64,000 nt of DNA from Actinomadura luzonensis (GTDB taxonomy: Bacteria > Actinomycetota > Actinomycetes > Streptosporangiales > Streptosporangiaceae): the NCBI RefSeq assembly GCF_022664455.2, contig NZ_JAKRKC020000002.1, forward strand, positions 2,852,001 to 2,916,000. The letters are read 5' to 3'. Below the pieces are notes generated by a model, which was not told the origin of the DNA, did not search any database, and worked only from the letters and a program-made list of their open reading frames with translations. Positions 48,023 through 56,366 of this stretch are shown here, piece by piece (position 1 is the stretch's first letter; each line of letters begins with the position of its first letter). The position numbers and the translations under genes are program-made.

Positions 48023-49131
48023 CAGACAACGAGCACGAGATCGAGCAGCCGGACGAGCGTGTACCCAAGCGCGTCATCGGCACCCCCGCGCCGGGCACCT
48101 CGATGCTCGGCGCCGCGGAACCGGCGGACGCCGCCGGCAAGGACGTCCCCGGCGTGACGCTGCAGGACGAGGCGAAGGCCCGCAAGGCGGAGAAGATCGT
48201 GGCGCTGTGCTTCACGATCACCTTCCTCGCGGCCGTCGCGTTCATCATCTCCTACGTCGTGTTCCAGGTGGGCACGCCCGAGACGACGGGGGTGTCCAAC
48301 CTCGCGCTGGGCAGCTCCCTGACCGTCGCCATCCTCGCGCTGGCCGTCGGCATCGTCGTCTGGGTCCGGATGATCATGCCGAAGTACGCGCTCATCCAGG
48401 AACGCCACGAGATGGCCTCGGCCGAGCCCGACCGCGAGATCGTGGCCGACACCTTCGTGCAGGGCGCCAACGAGAGCGGCTTCGTCAAGCGCAAGCTGCT
48501 GCGCCGCACCCTGCTGCTGGCCGCGGCCCCGCTGGGCCTGGTCCCGCTGGTGCTGCTGCGCGACCTGGACAACAGCAGGATGCCGGGCGCGAAGTTCAAC
48601 AAGATGCTGCGCCACACCGTCTGGGGCGAGAAGAACAAGGAGGGCAAGCCGCTCAGGCTCGTCGTCGAGGGCACCGGCCAGCCCATCAGGGCCGCCGACT
48701 TCAACTCGCCCGGCGGCATCCTGTCGGTCGTCCCCGAGGGCTACGAGCACGACCTCAACGCCCTCGCCAAGGCCACGCTCATCCTGATCAAGTTCCGGCC
48801 GGAGGAGATCAAGGGCGGGGTCAACAAGAACTGGATCCACGACGGCATCGTCGCGTACTCCAAGATCTGCACCCACGTGGGCTGCCCGGCGGCCCTGTAC
48901 GAGCAGAACACCCACCACATCCTCTGCCCGTGCCACCAGTCGACGTTCGACGCCGCCGACGGCGCGAAGGTCATCTTCGGCCCGGCCGCCCGGCCGCTGC
49001 CGCAGCTGCCGATCACCGTCGACGAGCAGGGCTACCTCATCGCCCAGAGCGACTTCCACGTGCCCGTCGGCCCCAGCTACTGGGAACGCGGCGACGCGGA
49101 GGCAGAGGCCAGGAAGGGGAGCCAGGCATGA
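48019..49131 (+). CDS. qcrA: Rieske iron-sulfur subunit QcrA (370 aa)
   Basis: An actinobacterial Rieske protein. Three transmembrane helices (about 57-80, 93-115 and 158-178) precede the [2Fe-2S] domain with ICTHVGCPA and LCPCHQSTFD. The length and N-terminal extension are typical of the phylum. ATG at 48019 overlaps the qcrC stop, and the stop overlaps the qcrB ATG, so the three bc1 subunits are translationally coupled. Confidence 0.96.
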   Translation: MTDNEHEIEQPDERVPKRVIGTPAPGTSMLGAAEPADAAGKDVPGVTLQDEAKARKAEKIVALCFTITFLAAVAFIISYVVFQVGTPETTGVSNLALGSSLTVAILALAVGIVVWVRMIMPKYALIQERHEMASAEPDREIVADTFVQGANESGFVKRKLLRRTLLLAAAPLGLVPLVLLRDLDNSRMPGAKFNKMLRHTVWGEKNKEGKPLRLVVEGTGQPIRAADFNSPGGILSVVPEGYEHDLNALAKATLILIKFRPEEIKGGVNKNWIHDGIVAYSKICTHVGCPAALYEQNTHHILCPCHQSTFDAADGAKVIFGPAARPLPQLPITVDEQGYLIAQSDFHVPVGPSYWERGDAEAEARKGSQA

Positions 49132-50795
49132 GCGCCGGCGAACTGAACAACGTGCCCAAGGGCATCGCGGGGCCGTCGAGCTGGCTCGACGACCGGCTCG
49201 GCGGCGCCAACTTCCTCAAGCGCAACCTGCGCAAGATCTTCCCCGACCACTGGTCGTTCCTGCTGGGCGAGATCGCGCTCTACTCCTTCGTCATCCTGCT
49301 GCTGACCGGCACGTTCCTGACGCTCTGGTTCAAGCCCAGCATGATGGAGATCGCCTACGACGGCCCGTACGCGCCGCTCAAGGGCGTCATGATGTCCGAG
49401 GCCTACGCCTCGTCGCTGGAGATCAGCTTCGAGGTCCGGGGTGGTCTGCTCATCCGGCAGATGCACCACTGGGCGGCCCTGCTGTTCGTCGGCGGCATGA
49501 TGATCCACATGCTGCGGGTGTTCTTCACCGGCGCCTACCGCAAGCCGCGTGAGATCAACTGGCTGATCGGCGTGCTGCTGCTGACGCTGGCCCTGTTCGA
49601 GGGCCTCACCGGCTACTCGCTGCCCGACGACCTGCTGTCCGGCGCCGGTCTGCGCATCACCGAGGGCGTGGCGATCTCGCTGCCGCTGGTCGGCACGTAC
49701 ATCACGTTCTTCCTGTTCGGCGGCGAGTATCCGGGCGAGGACGTCATCCCGCGCTTCTACTCGCTGCACATCCTGCTCATCCCGGGCATCCTGCTGGCGC
49801 TGGTCTCGGCCCACATGGTGCTCATGTGGGTGCAGAAGCACACGCAGATGCCGGGCAAGGGCCGCAAGAACACGAACGTGGTCGGCGCGCCGTTCTACCC
49901 GGCCTTCATGGCCAAGGCGGGCGCGTACTTCCTGTTCACGCTGGCCGTGGTCGCGGGCCTGGCGACGTTCACCCAGATCAACCCGATCTGGCTGTTCGGT
50001 CCCTACACCCCGGCCGACATCTCGGCCGGCTCGCAGCCCGACTTCTACATGGGCTTCCTGGAGGGCTCGCTGCGGCTCATGCCGCCGTGGGAGTGGAACA
50101 TCTTCGGCACGGCCCACGCGGGCACGCTGCCGCTGAGCGTCATCATCCCGGCGCTGGTGCCGCTCGGCATCATCATGACGGGCCTGGCGCTCTACCCGTT
50201 CCTCGAACAGTGGGTGACCGGTGACCGGCGCGAGCACCACGTCGCCGACCGCCCGCGCAACAACCCGCACCGCACCTCCATCGGCATCTCGGCCATCACG
50301 TTCTACGGCCTGCTGTGGCTGCTCGGCGCGAACGACGAGATCGCGGCGAACTTCCACATCAGCCTCAACTGGACGACCTACATCGGCCGGGCGCTGATCT
50401 TCATCGGCCCGGCGCTGGCCTACCTGATCACCTACCGCATGTGCCTCGGCCTGCAGCGCTCCGACGCCGCGGTCATCTCGCACGGCGTGGAGTCGGGCGT
50501 CATCAAGCGGCTGCCGCACGGCGAGTTCATCGAGGTCCACACGCCTCCGGCGGACGACATCGAGGCCCACGTGCGCGGCAAGCAGCCGGTGCTGACGCTG
50601 CCGGTCCAGGAGGACTCCGCGGGCATCCCGCCGAAGGGCATGCGCGGGCCGCTCGGCCGGCTCCGCGCGCGGATGTCCCGGGCGTACGGCGGGGAGAAGA
50701 TCCCGCTGGACGACGGGCACGGACACGGTCACGGGGACGGCGAGCACGCCGCCATCGGCTCCGGTGGCGACGACGACCGCAGCCTCACGCACTGA
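49128..50795 (+). CDS. qcrB: Cytochrome b subunit QcrB (555 aa)
   Basis: The menaquinol-oxidising haem b subunit. It shows the bis-His haem pairs (RQMHHWAALLFVGGMMIHML and YSLHILLIPG with SAHMVLMW) and many helices. A long cytoplasmic C-terminal extension (about 425-555) ends in a His-rich DGHGHGHGDGEH stretch. ATG at 49128. A strong hairpin follows 28 nt after the stop, ending the operon. Confidence 0.96.
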   Translation: MSAGELNNVPKGIAGPSSWLDDRLGGANFLKRNLRKIFPDHWSFLLGEIALYSFVILLLTGTFLTLWFKPSMMEIAYDGPYAPLKGVMMSEAYASSLEISFEVRGGLLIRQMHHWAALLFVGGMMIHMLRVFFTGAYRKPREINWLIGVLLLTLALFEGLTGYSLPDDLLSGAGLRITEGVAISLPLVGTYITFFLFGGEYPGEDVIPRFYSLHILLIPGILLALVSAHMVLMWVQKHTQMPGKGRKNTNVVGAPFYPAFMAKAGAYFLFTLAVVAGLATFTQINPIWLFGPYTPADISAGSQPDFYMGFLEGSLRLMPPWEWNIFGTAHAGTLPLSVIIPALVPLGIIMTGLALYPFLEQWVTGDRREHHVADRPRNNPHRTSIGISAITFYGLLWLLGANDEIAANFHISLNWTTYIGRALIFIGPALAYLITYRMCLGLQRSDAAVISHGVESGVIKRLPHGEFIEVHTPPADDIEAHVRGKQPVLTLPVQEDSAGIPPKGMRGPLGRLRARMSRAYGGEKIPLDDGHGHGHGDGEHAAIGSGGDDDRSLTH

Positions 50796-50822
50796 CCGCT
50801 CCACATCGCGACGCCACACCGC

Positions 50823-50859
50823 GCGGGCCCGGGACGACCACACGGTCGCCCGGGCCCGC
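50823..50859 (+). terminator. Terminator after qcrB
   Basis: An 11-bp perfect stem GCGGGCCCGGG/CCCGGGCCCGC (50823-50833, 50849-50859) continues, after a bulged A, into CGACC/GGTCG around a 4-nt loop. It lies just beyond the qcrB stop. Confidence 0.85.
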
Positions 50860-51244
50860 CGGTTTCCCAGCCCTGCCGGACCCCGTGGCGAGGCCCTCCG
50901 CGTCACGGCCGTTCCGGGCGAGCGGCCCCGCGCACACCGGGCGCTCTGCCGCACGGGCGGGTGAAGCCCCGGGTCGGGCGGCCCGCAGGCCATGGGGCCC
51001 GCAGAGGGCCGCCCGCGGATACGGGCGGTGCGGCGCAGGCAGGAGCCGGGGCGCTCGGGCACCCCGATGGTGCGGTGCAGCAGGGCCGCGTCGCGCGATC
51101 GCCCACGTCCGGGCGCGGCGCGAAGACAGCGGGCGCCTCGAAGCGGGCTCAGGGCCGCAGCGGGCACGCGACCGCAGCGGGCCCCGCCGCGTTCGGAAGC
51201 AGGTGCCGCCTCTGGGGCGGGCGGGCCGTGAGGCGGGTGGGCCG
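50860..51244. other. GC-rich intergenic region, no gene recognised
   Basis: 385 nt between the qcrB terminator and the stop of the Lrp-like gene. Short open frames occur on both strands, but none has a ribosome-binding site, codon pattern or recognisable protein motif. I see no hairpin, repeat or promoter that I would defend. It may be the remnant of a lost gene. Confidence 0.4.
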
Positions 51245-51532
51245 TCAGTCGGCCTCGGGGAAGCCGATGGAGAAGGCGGCGTCCAGGTCGTGCTTGGAGT
51301 ACGCGCGGAAGGCGATGTGCGTCTCGGTGTGCAGCACGCCCTCGACCTTGTTGATCCGCCCCGGCACGACCTCGGCGATCTGCTCGTAGACCGGCACCCG
51401 GACCATGGCGAGCAGGTCGTACTCGCCGGTGATGGAGTAGACCTCGCTGACGCCGTCGATCTCGGCGATCGTCTCGGCGACCTCCGTGATGCGGTCTACC
51501 TCAGCATTGATGTGGACGATAGCCGTGACCAT
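51245..51532 (-). CDS. Stand-alone Lrp/AsnC ligand-binding (RAM) domain protein (95 aa)
   Basis: Only the C-terminal effector domain of Lrp/AsnC regulators is present: TAIVHINAEVDRITEVAETI, VSEVYSITGEYDLLAMVRV and a closing TETHIAFRAYS. There is no helix-turn-helix. Such proteins bind amino acids and may modulate full-length Lrp regulators. ATG at 51532. It lies 17 nt downstream of the DEDDh/UvrC-like gene on the same strand, so both may share one mRNA. Confidence 0.9.
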   Translation of the reverse strand: MVTAIVHINAEVDRITEVAETIAEIDGVSEVYSITGEYDLLAMVRVPVYEQIAEVVPGRINKVEGVLHTETHIAFRAYSKHDLDAAFSIGFPEAD

Positions 51533-51549
51533 GGACCAACTCTATCGGT

Positions 51550-53274
51550 TCACCGCAAAGGTCGCCCCTCCCGCCCGCGTCCCTGGTCGAGGTGCCGGTA
51601 GGCGAGGTCGATGCGGGCCTTGTGCCGGGCGGCCCCCTGGGCGGGCAGGCTCCAGGTGCCGTCGACCTCCACCAGCCGCACCCCCGGCGACTCCAGCCAC
51701 CGCAGGATGCACTCGGTCTCCTCGGCGCTGGCCGCGGGAACCGGCCCGGGCCCCGGCAGCACCGACTCCGCCGCGGCTGTGAGCGCCGCCACGAACGGCG
51801 TGGGGTGCGCCCCCTTGGGCAGCACCCCGGCCGCCGCCAGCCGCCCGTAGCGGACGACGTGGACGTCCCAGCCGCCCCCGAAGGCCGGGCTCGCCGCGAC
51901 GAGCTGCGGGATGCGGGTGAGGGCGCTCAGCCGCTGCATGCGGGCCGCGGTGCGGACGAAGGAGGCCAGCCGGTCGCGGTCGACCGACGCCTCCTCGTAG
52001 CGCTGCTCGGCCGACAGCCGGTCCATGCGGGCCGACACGGCGCTGAAGACCGGCGTGGCGTCGAGGGTCATGGCGCGCCTGGCCGCCTCGACGTGCGCGG
52101 CGTACTCCTGCGGGCTCTCCCGGCCCTCGCACGGCGCGCCGCAGCGGCCCATCTCGTGCAGCACGCAGGCCGCCCGCCGGGTGCGCGGCCCGATCGGCTG
52201 CGTGCACTGGCGCAGCGGCACCGCCTCGTGCAGCGCGATGCGCGCGTCGTCGGCCAGGCGGGCGCTGCTGAACGGCCCGAGGTAGGTGGCCTCGTCGTCC
52301 TTGAGGTCGCGGACGATCGACAGCCGCGGGAACGGCTCGGCCGTGAGCTTGAGCCACACCATCTTCTCCGGGAAGCGGGAGCGGCGGTTGTAGCGCGGCT
52401 TGGCGCCGCCGATCAGGCGCAGCTCCCTGACCTCGGCCTCCAGCGCCGTCGCGCACACGATGTGGCGCACCCGCTCGGCGATGCCGATCATCTCGCGGAT
52501 GCGCGGCCGGGTCTCGCCGGCGGTGAAGTAGGAGCGCACGCGGTTGCGCAGGTTGGTGCTCTTGCCGATGTAGAGCACCTCGCCCCGGTCGTCCTCGAAC
52601 AGGTAGACGCCCGGCGCGTGCGGCACCGAGTCGGCCAGGTGGCGCTTGCGCTGCTGCTCGGGCGTCGGCGCGCGGACGAACGACTTCAGCTCCTCCAGCG
52701 TGTGCACCTGGAACGAGCCCGCCCGCTCGATGAGCCCGTGCAGCACGTCGACCGTGGCCCGCGCGTCCTGCAGGGCCCGGTGGCACGGCTCGACCGGGCT
52801 GCGGAAGAAGCGGGCCAGCGTGGCCAGCTTGGCGTTGGGCGTCTCGTCGCGGGTCAGCACCCGCCGGGCCAGGTCGACGGTGTCGAGCACCGGGTTGAGC
52901 GGGGCGGGGTAGCCGTGCGCGGCGCAGGCGGCCTTGACGAAGCGGGTGTCGAAGCTCGCGTTGTGGGCCACCAGCACCGACCCGCCGACGAACTCCAGGA
53001 AGCTCGGCAGCACCGCCTCGATCCGCGGCGCGGCCACCACCATGGCGTCGGTGATGCCCGTCAGCACCGAGATGAACGGCGGGATCGGCCCCCCGGGGTC
53101 GACCAGCGTGGAGAACTCGCCCAGCACCTCGCCCGCCCGCACCTTGACGGCCCCGATCTCGGTGATCGCGTCCTCGGCGGGCGAGCCGCCGGTCGTCTCC
53201 AGGTCGAACACGACGAACGTCACCTCGCTGAGCGGGGTGCCGAGCTCGTCGAGGGTGCCTTGTACCGCTTCCAC
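51550..53274 (-). CDS. DEDDh exonuclease / GIY-YIG (UvrC-like) fusion protein (574 aa)
   Basis: Residues ~15-185 form a DEDDh 3'-5' exonuclease like DNA polymerase III epsilon: FVVFDLETTGG (D-x-E), VAHNASFD and CHRALQDA (His-Asp). Residues ~215-300 are a GIY-YIG nuclease domain: PGVYLFEDDRGEVLYIGKS and NLRNRVRSYF. The UvrC-like part continues with a Cys motif (CVLHEMGRCGAPCEG) and a UvrB-contact-like helix region, but the C-terminal helix-hairpin-helix of UvrC is missing. It is the homologue of mycobacterial Rv2191 by layout and location. GTG at 53274 has a weak ribosome-binding site. A DNA repair role is inferred. Confidence 0.92.
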   Translation of the reverse strand: MEAVQGTLDELGTPLSEVTFVVFDLETTGGSPAEDAITEIGAVKVRAGEVLGEFSTLVDPGGPIPPFISVLTGITDAMVVAAPRIEAVLPSFLEFVGGSVLVAHNASFDTRFVKAACAAHGYPAPLNPVLDTVDLARRVLTRDETPNAKLATLARFFRSPVEPCHRALQDARATVDVLHGLIERAGSFQVHTLEELKSFVRAPTPEQQRKRHLADSVPHAPGVYLFEDDRGEVLYIGKSTNLRNRVRSYFTAGETRPRIREMIGIAERVRHIVCATALEAEVRELRLIGGAKPRYNRRSRFPEKMVWLKLTAEPFPRLSIVRDLKDDEATYLGPFSSARLADDARIALHEAVPLRQCTQPIGPRTRRAACVLHEMGRCGAPCEGRESPQEYAAHVEAARRAMTLDATPVFSAVSARMDRLSAEQRYEEASVDRDRLASFVRTAARMQRLSALTRIPQLVAASPAFGGGWDVHVVRYGRLAAAGVLPKGAHPTPFVAALTAAAESVLPGPGPVPAASAEETECILRWLESPGVRLVEVDGTWSLPAQGAARHKARIDLAYRHLDQGRGREGRPLR

Positions 53275-53349
53275 GAATCAAGACCATAGAGAGACCGACC
53301 GACAGGATCGAATCACCAACCCTGTTGATCGTTGGTTACCCTTCCCTTT

Positions 53350-54858
53350 ATGTCGGCGGGAAGACTCGCCGGCCGCTACTCCCTGCTGCGCCCGCTGGGC
53401 GCGGGCGGCATGGGGAAGGTGTGGCTGGCCAGGGACGAGATGCTCGACCGCGACGTCGCGGTCAAGGAGCTCACGCTGCCCGAGGGGACGTCGCCCAAGC
53501 AACGGGCCGACTCCGTCAAGCGCGCCGTGCGCGAGGCGCAGGCCACCGCGCGGCTGCGCCACCCCGGCATCGTCGCCCTGCACGACGTCGTGGTCGAGAA
53601 CGACCGGCCGTGGCTGGTGATGGAGCTGCTGCGGGGCCGCACGCTGGGCGACACCGTCCGCGAGTTCGGCCCCATGCCGGCCGAGCACGCCGCCCGCATC
53701 GGCGCCGACGTGCTGGAGGCGCTGTCGGCCGCGCACGCCCAGGGCATGCAGCACCGCGACGTCAAGCCGGGCAACGTGTTCCTGACCGACAGCGGCCGGG
53801 TCGTGCTCACCGACTTCGGCATCGCCCGGCAGGAGGGGCAGGCCACGCTCACCGAGCAGGGGCTGATGATCGGCTCGCCCGGCTTCATCGCGCCCGAGCG
53901 GCTGGAGGGCCAGCCCGGCGGCCCGGCCAGCGACCTGTGGTCGCTCGGCGCCACCCTGTACGTCGCGGTCGCCGGCGTGCCCGCCTACGAGGGCTCGGCC
54001 GCCCAGCGGGTGCGCGCCACGCTGCTCAACCCGCCGCCGCTCGCGCCGGGGCCGCTCGGCCCGCTGATCGCCGCCATGATGGCGCAGCACCCGGCCGGCC
54101 GGCCCGACCCGCGCGTGGTCGTGCCCGCGCTGCGCCAGGTCGCCGCCGGCGGCCCGCTGCCGCAGCTCCCGTCCGACCACAGCGTGACCACGCCCGGCCG
54201 GGTCAGGAGGCGCGGCCGCGCGGTGCTGTGGGTCGCGCTGGCGGCGGTGCTCGTGGCGGCGCTGGCGGCCGGGGGCTACTTCGCGGTGCGCGGCCTGCCG
54301 GGGGACGGGTCGGCGCCCGCGGCGTTCACCGTCCCGATGGACGTGTGCAAGCTGATCGGCGCGGAGGAGGTGCGCCTGCTGCTGCGCACCGCCACCGCGC
54401 CCAGGCCGCAGCCCGGCTCCGACGAGGTCGGGCCCAAGTGCGGGTGGCCGATCTCCGGCACCGGCGTGGGCCTCCAGGTGCAGAAGGACTCCGACACCGT
54501 CGACCCGTGGTCGATGACCCCGGTCACGGCCCGCACGCTGTTCCAGAACCAGCGGCGCTACTGGGGCAAGTACACCAGCGTCGACTGGACCTGGCCGGAG
54601 ATCGGCGTCAAGACCTCCAGGAAGGCCACGCTGACCCCCGTCCACCAGATCGGCGGCCTCGGCGAGGAGGCGTTCGGCTTCGAGCTGAAGGGCCCCACCG
54701 GCCGCGTGCACTCCGCGCACGTCTACTACCGGCTGGCCAACCTCGTGGTGAGCGTCGAGTACTCCACCCTGTCCGACCGGCCGACCGACGAGGACGTCCG
54801 GCAGGCGGCGCTGAAGGCCGCCCGGGCGAGCGAGCAGGCGTTGCGCCATGCCGCATGA
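53350..54858 (+). CDS. Membrane Ser/Thr protein kinase (502 aa)
   Basis: A PknB-like Hanks kinase: LGAGGMGKVWLARD (glycine loop), DVAVKELTL (ATP Lys), MQHRDVKPGNVFL (catalytic loop), LTDFGIAR, and GSPGFIAPERL (APE). A transmembrane helix lies at about residues 293-315. The external ~185 residues begin with VPMDVCKLIGAEEV and a paired Cys in KCGWPIS, resembling DUF3558-like extracellular domains. ATG at 53350; an upstream TTG is less likely. The 3' end overlaps the second kinase gene by 11 nt. Confidence 0.93.
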   Translation: MSAGRLAGRYSLLRPLGAGGMGKVWLARDEMLDRDVAVKELTLPEGTSPKQRADSVKRAVREAQATARLRHPGIVALHDVVVENDRPWLVMELLRGRTLGDTVREFGPMPAEHAARIGADVLEALSAAHAQGMQHRDVKPGNVFLTDSGRVVLTDFGIARQEGQATLTEQGLMIGSPGFIAPERLEGQPGGPASDLWSLGATLYVAVAGVPAYEGSAAQRVRATLLNPPPLAPGPLGPLIAAMMAQHPAGRPDPRVVVPALRQVAAGGPLPQLPSDHSVTTPGRVRRRGRAVLWVALAAVLVAALAAGGYFAVRGLPGDGSAPAAFTVPMDVCKLIGAEEVRLLLRTATAPRPQPGSDEVGPKCGWPISGTGVGLQVQKDSDTVDPWSMTPVTARTLFQNQRRYWGKYTSVDWTWPEIGVKTSRKATLTPVHQIGGLGEEAFGFELKGPTGRVHSAHVYYRLANLVVSVEYSTLSDRPTDEDVRQAALKAARASEQALRHAA

Positions 54859-56284
54859 GCTCTACCTGCTGGCCGGCCGCTACCGGCTCCTGGAGCGGCT
54901 CGGCCAGGGCGGCGCCGGCACGGTGTGGCGGGCCATCGACGAGATGCTCGACCGGCAGGTCGCGGTCAAGCAGGTACGCGTACCCGGCGGCCTGACCCCG
55001 CACCAGCACGCGCAGTTCGTCGAGCGCGCCATCCACGAGGCCCGCTCCGCCGGGCGGCTGCGCGACCCGGCCATCGTGCTCGTGCACGACGTCGTGCTGG
55101 AGGGCCACCAGCCGTGGATCATCATGGACCTGGTCACCGGCCGCTCCCTGGACAAGCTCATCAGGGAGCGGGGGCCGCTGCCGCCCGGCGCGGTGGCCAG
55201 GATCGGGCTGCAGGTGCTGTCGGCGCTGGAGGTCGCGCACGCCCACGGCGTGCTCCACCAGGACGTCAAGCCGGCCAACATCCTGCTCGACGCCGACGGC
55301 TCGGGCATGCTCACCGACTTCGGCATCGCGGCCCCCATGGGCGGCCCCGGCGACCGGCACGGCAGCGCCGGCTCGCCCGGCTACATGGCCCCCGAACGCC
55401 TCAACGAGCAGCCCTCGGGCGCCGCCTCCGACCTGTGGTCGCTCGGCGCGAGCCTGTACACGGCGGTGGAGGGGCGGGCGCCGTTCGAGCGCGACCTGCC
55501 CGCCGCGGTGGCGGCGGCGGTGCTGCTGCACGAGCCGCCGTTCCCGGCGCGGGCCGGGCGGCGGCTCGGCGGCCTGCTGATGGCGATGCTCGCCAAGGAC
55601 CCTGCAGTACGCCCCACCGCGCCGCAGGTCAGGCAGGCCCTCACGGCCCTGCTCCAGGCCGGCCCCGAGCCGGCGGGCGGCCGCCGCCGGTGGCTGCTGC
55701 CCACCGTGCTCGCGGGCGTCGTGGCGCTGGGCGCGGGCGGCTGGTACGCCGCCTCCGCGCTCCGTCCCCGGCCCGAGACCGGCCGCTACGCCGCCGCCCC
55801 CGACCCCTGCACGCTGCTCACCGACGCGCAGGCCAGGCAGCTCACCAAGGGCACGCCGGTGCGCAGCGCGAGCCGGCCGGGGGAGTGCCAGTGGATCGTC
55901 CGCGACGAGCCGGGCCGCACGCTCACCGTCCGCGCCTGGGCGGAGAAGCCGGACGGCGACCTCGGCGGGCCGCAGGTGGCGCAGCGGCGCTTCGCCAGCG
56001 AGAAGGCCACCCGGGCGGCGGGCAAGGGCGCGGAGGGGCGCGACGTGCGCGGCGGGGTGTCCGACGTGCCGGGGGTGGGGGAGGCGGCGATCCTCCAGAA
56101 CAGCTTCACGTTCTACATCAACACCAACAAAAGCGGCAGATCCGACAGCGTGCTGCTGTTCCGGGCGAGTAACCTGCTCGGCGAAGTGGTCTGGCACCGC
56201 GACGACGTGCCGGCCTCGAAGCCGGCGGACAAGGAGACGGCCGTCGCCGCGGCGCGCCTGGTGGCCGCGGCCGCCGGCGGATGA
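54848..56284 (+). CDS. Membrane Ser/Thr protein kinase with HQD loop (478 aa)
   Basis: A paralogue of the preceding kinase: LGQGGAGTVWRAID, QVAVKQVRV, the catalytic loop LHQDVKPANILL (HRD changed to HQD), LTDFGIAAP and GSPGYMAPERL. The catalytic Asp, Lys and Asn are kept, so activity is likely; loss of the Arg suggests that activation does not depend on the usual phospho-loop contact. A transmembrane helix at about residues 280-300 is followed by an external domain starting PDPCTLLTDAQARQL with ECQWIV, like that of its neighbour. ATG at 54848 lies inside the end of the first kinase gene. Confidence 0.92.
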   Translation: MPHELYLLAGRYRLLERLGQGGAGTVWRAIDEMLDRQVAVKQVRVPGGLTPHQHAQFVERAIHEARSAGRLRDPAIVLVHDVVLEGHQPWIIMDLVTGRSLDKLIRERGPLPPGAVARIGLQVLSALEVAHAHGVLHQDVKPANILLDADGSGMLTDFGIAAPMGGPGDRHGSAGSPGYMAPERLNEQPSGAASDLWSLGASLYTAVEGRAPFERDLPAAVAAAVLLHEPPFPARAGRRLGGLLMAMLAKDPAVRPTAPQVRQALTALLQAGPEPAGGRRRWLLPTVLAGVVALGAGGWYAASALRPRPETGRYAAAPDPCTLLTDAQARQLTKGTPVRSASRPGECQWIVRDEPGRTLTVRAWAEKPDGDLGGPQVAQRRFASEKATRAAGKGAEGRDVRGGVSDVPGVGEAAILQNSFTFYINTNKSGRSDSVLLFRASNLLGEVVWHRDDVPASKPADKETAVAAARLVAAAAGG

Positions 56285-56299
56285 GCGTCCGCCGGCGTC

Positions 56300-56312
56300 G
56301 CAAGCATCTTGC
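56300..56312. promoter_or_regulatory. Inverted repeat GCAAG-CAT-CTTGC
   Basis: Perfect 5-bp arms with a 3-nt spacer, overlapping the self-complementary CTTGCAAG (56308-56315), in the 82-nt gap between the second kinase and the Pro-rich membrane protein. It could be an operator or a minor hairpin. A similar TTGCA-containing palindrome with a 3-nt spacer lies upstream of the ABC operon at 62991-63005. Confidence 0.3.
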
Positions 56313-56366
56313 AAGGGGCGTGACTAGCATGTTCTCCCGCAAGTCAGGGCAATCCCAGGAGTCCCA

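Noticed and set aside
50860..51244. Small genes in the gap after qcrB
   Set aside because: Several short frames exist on both strands, but none has a ribosome-binding site, motif or plausible composition.
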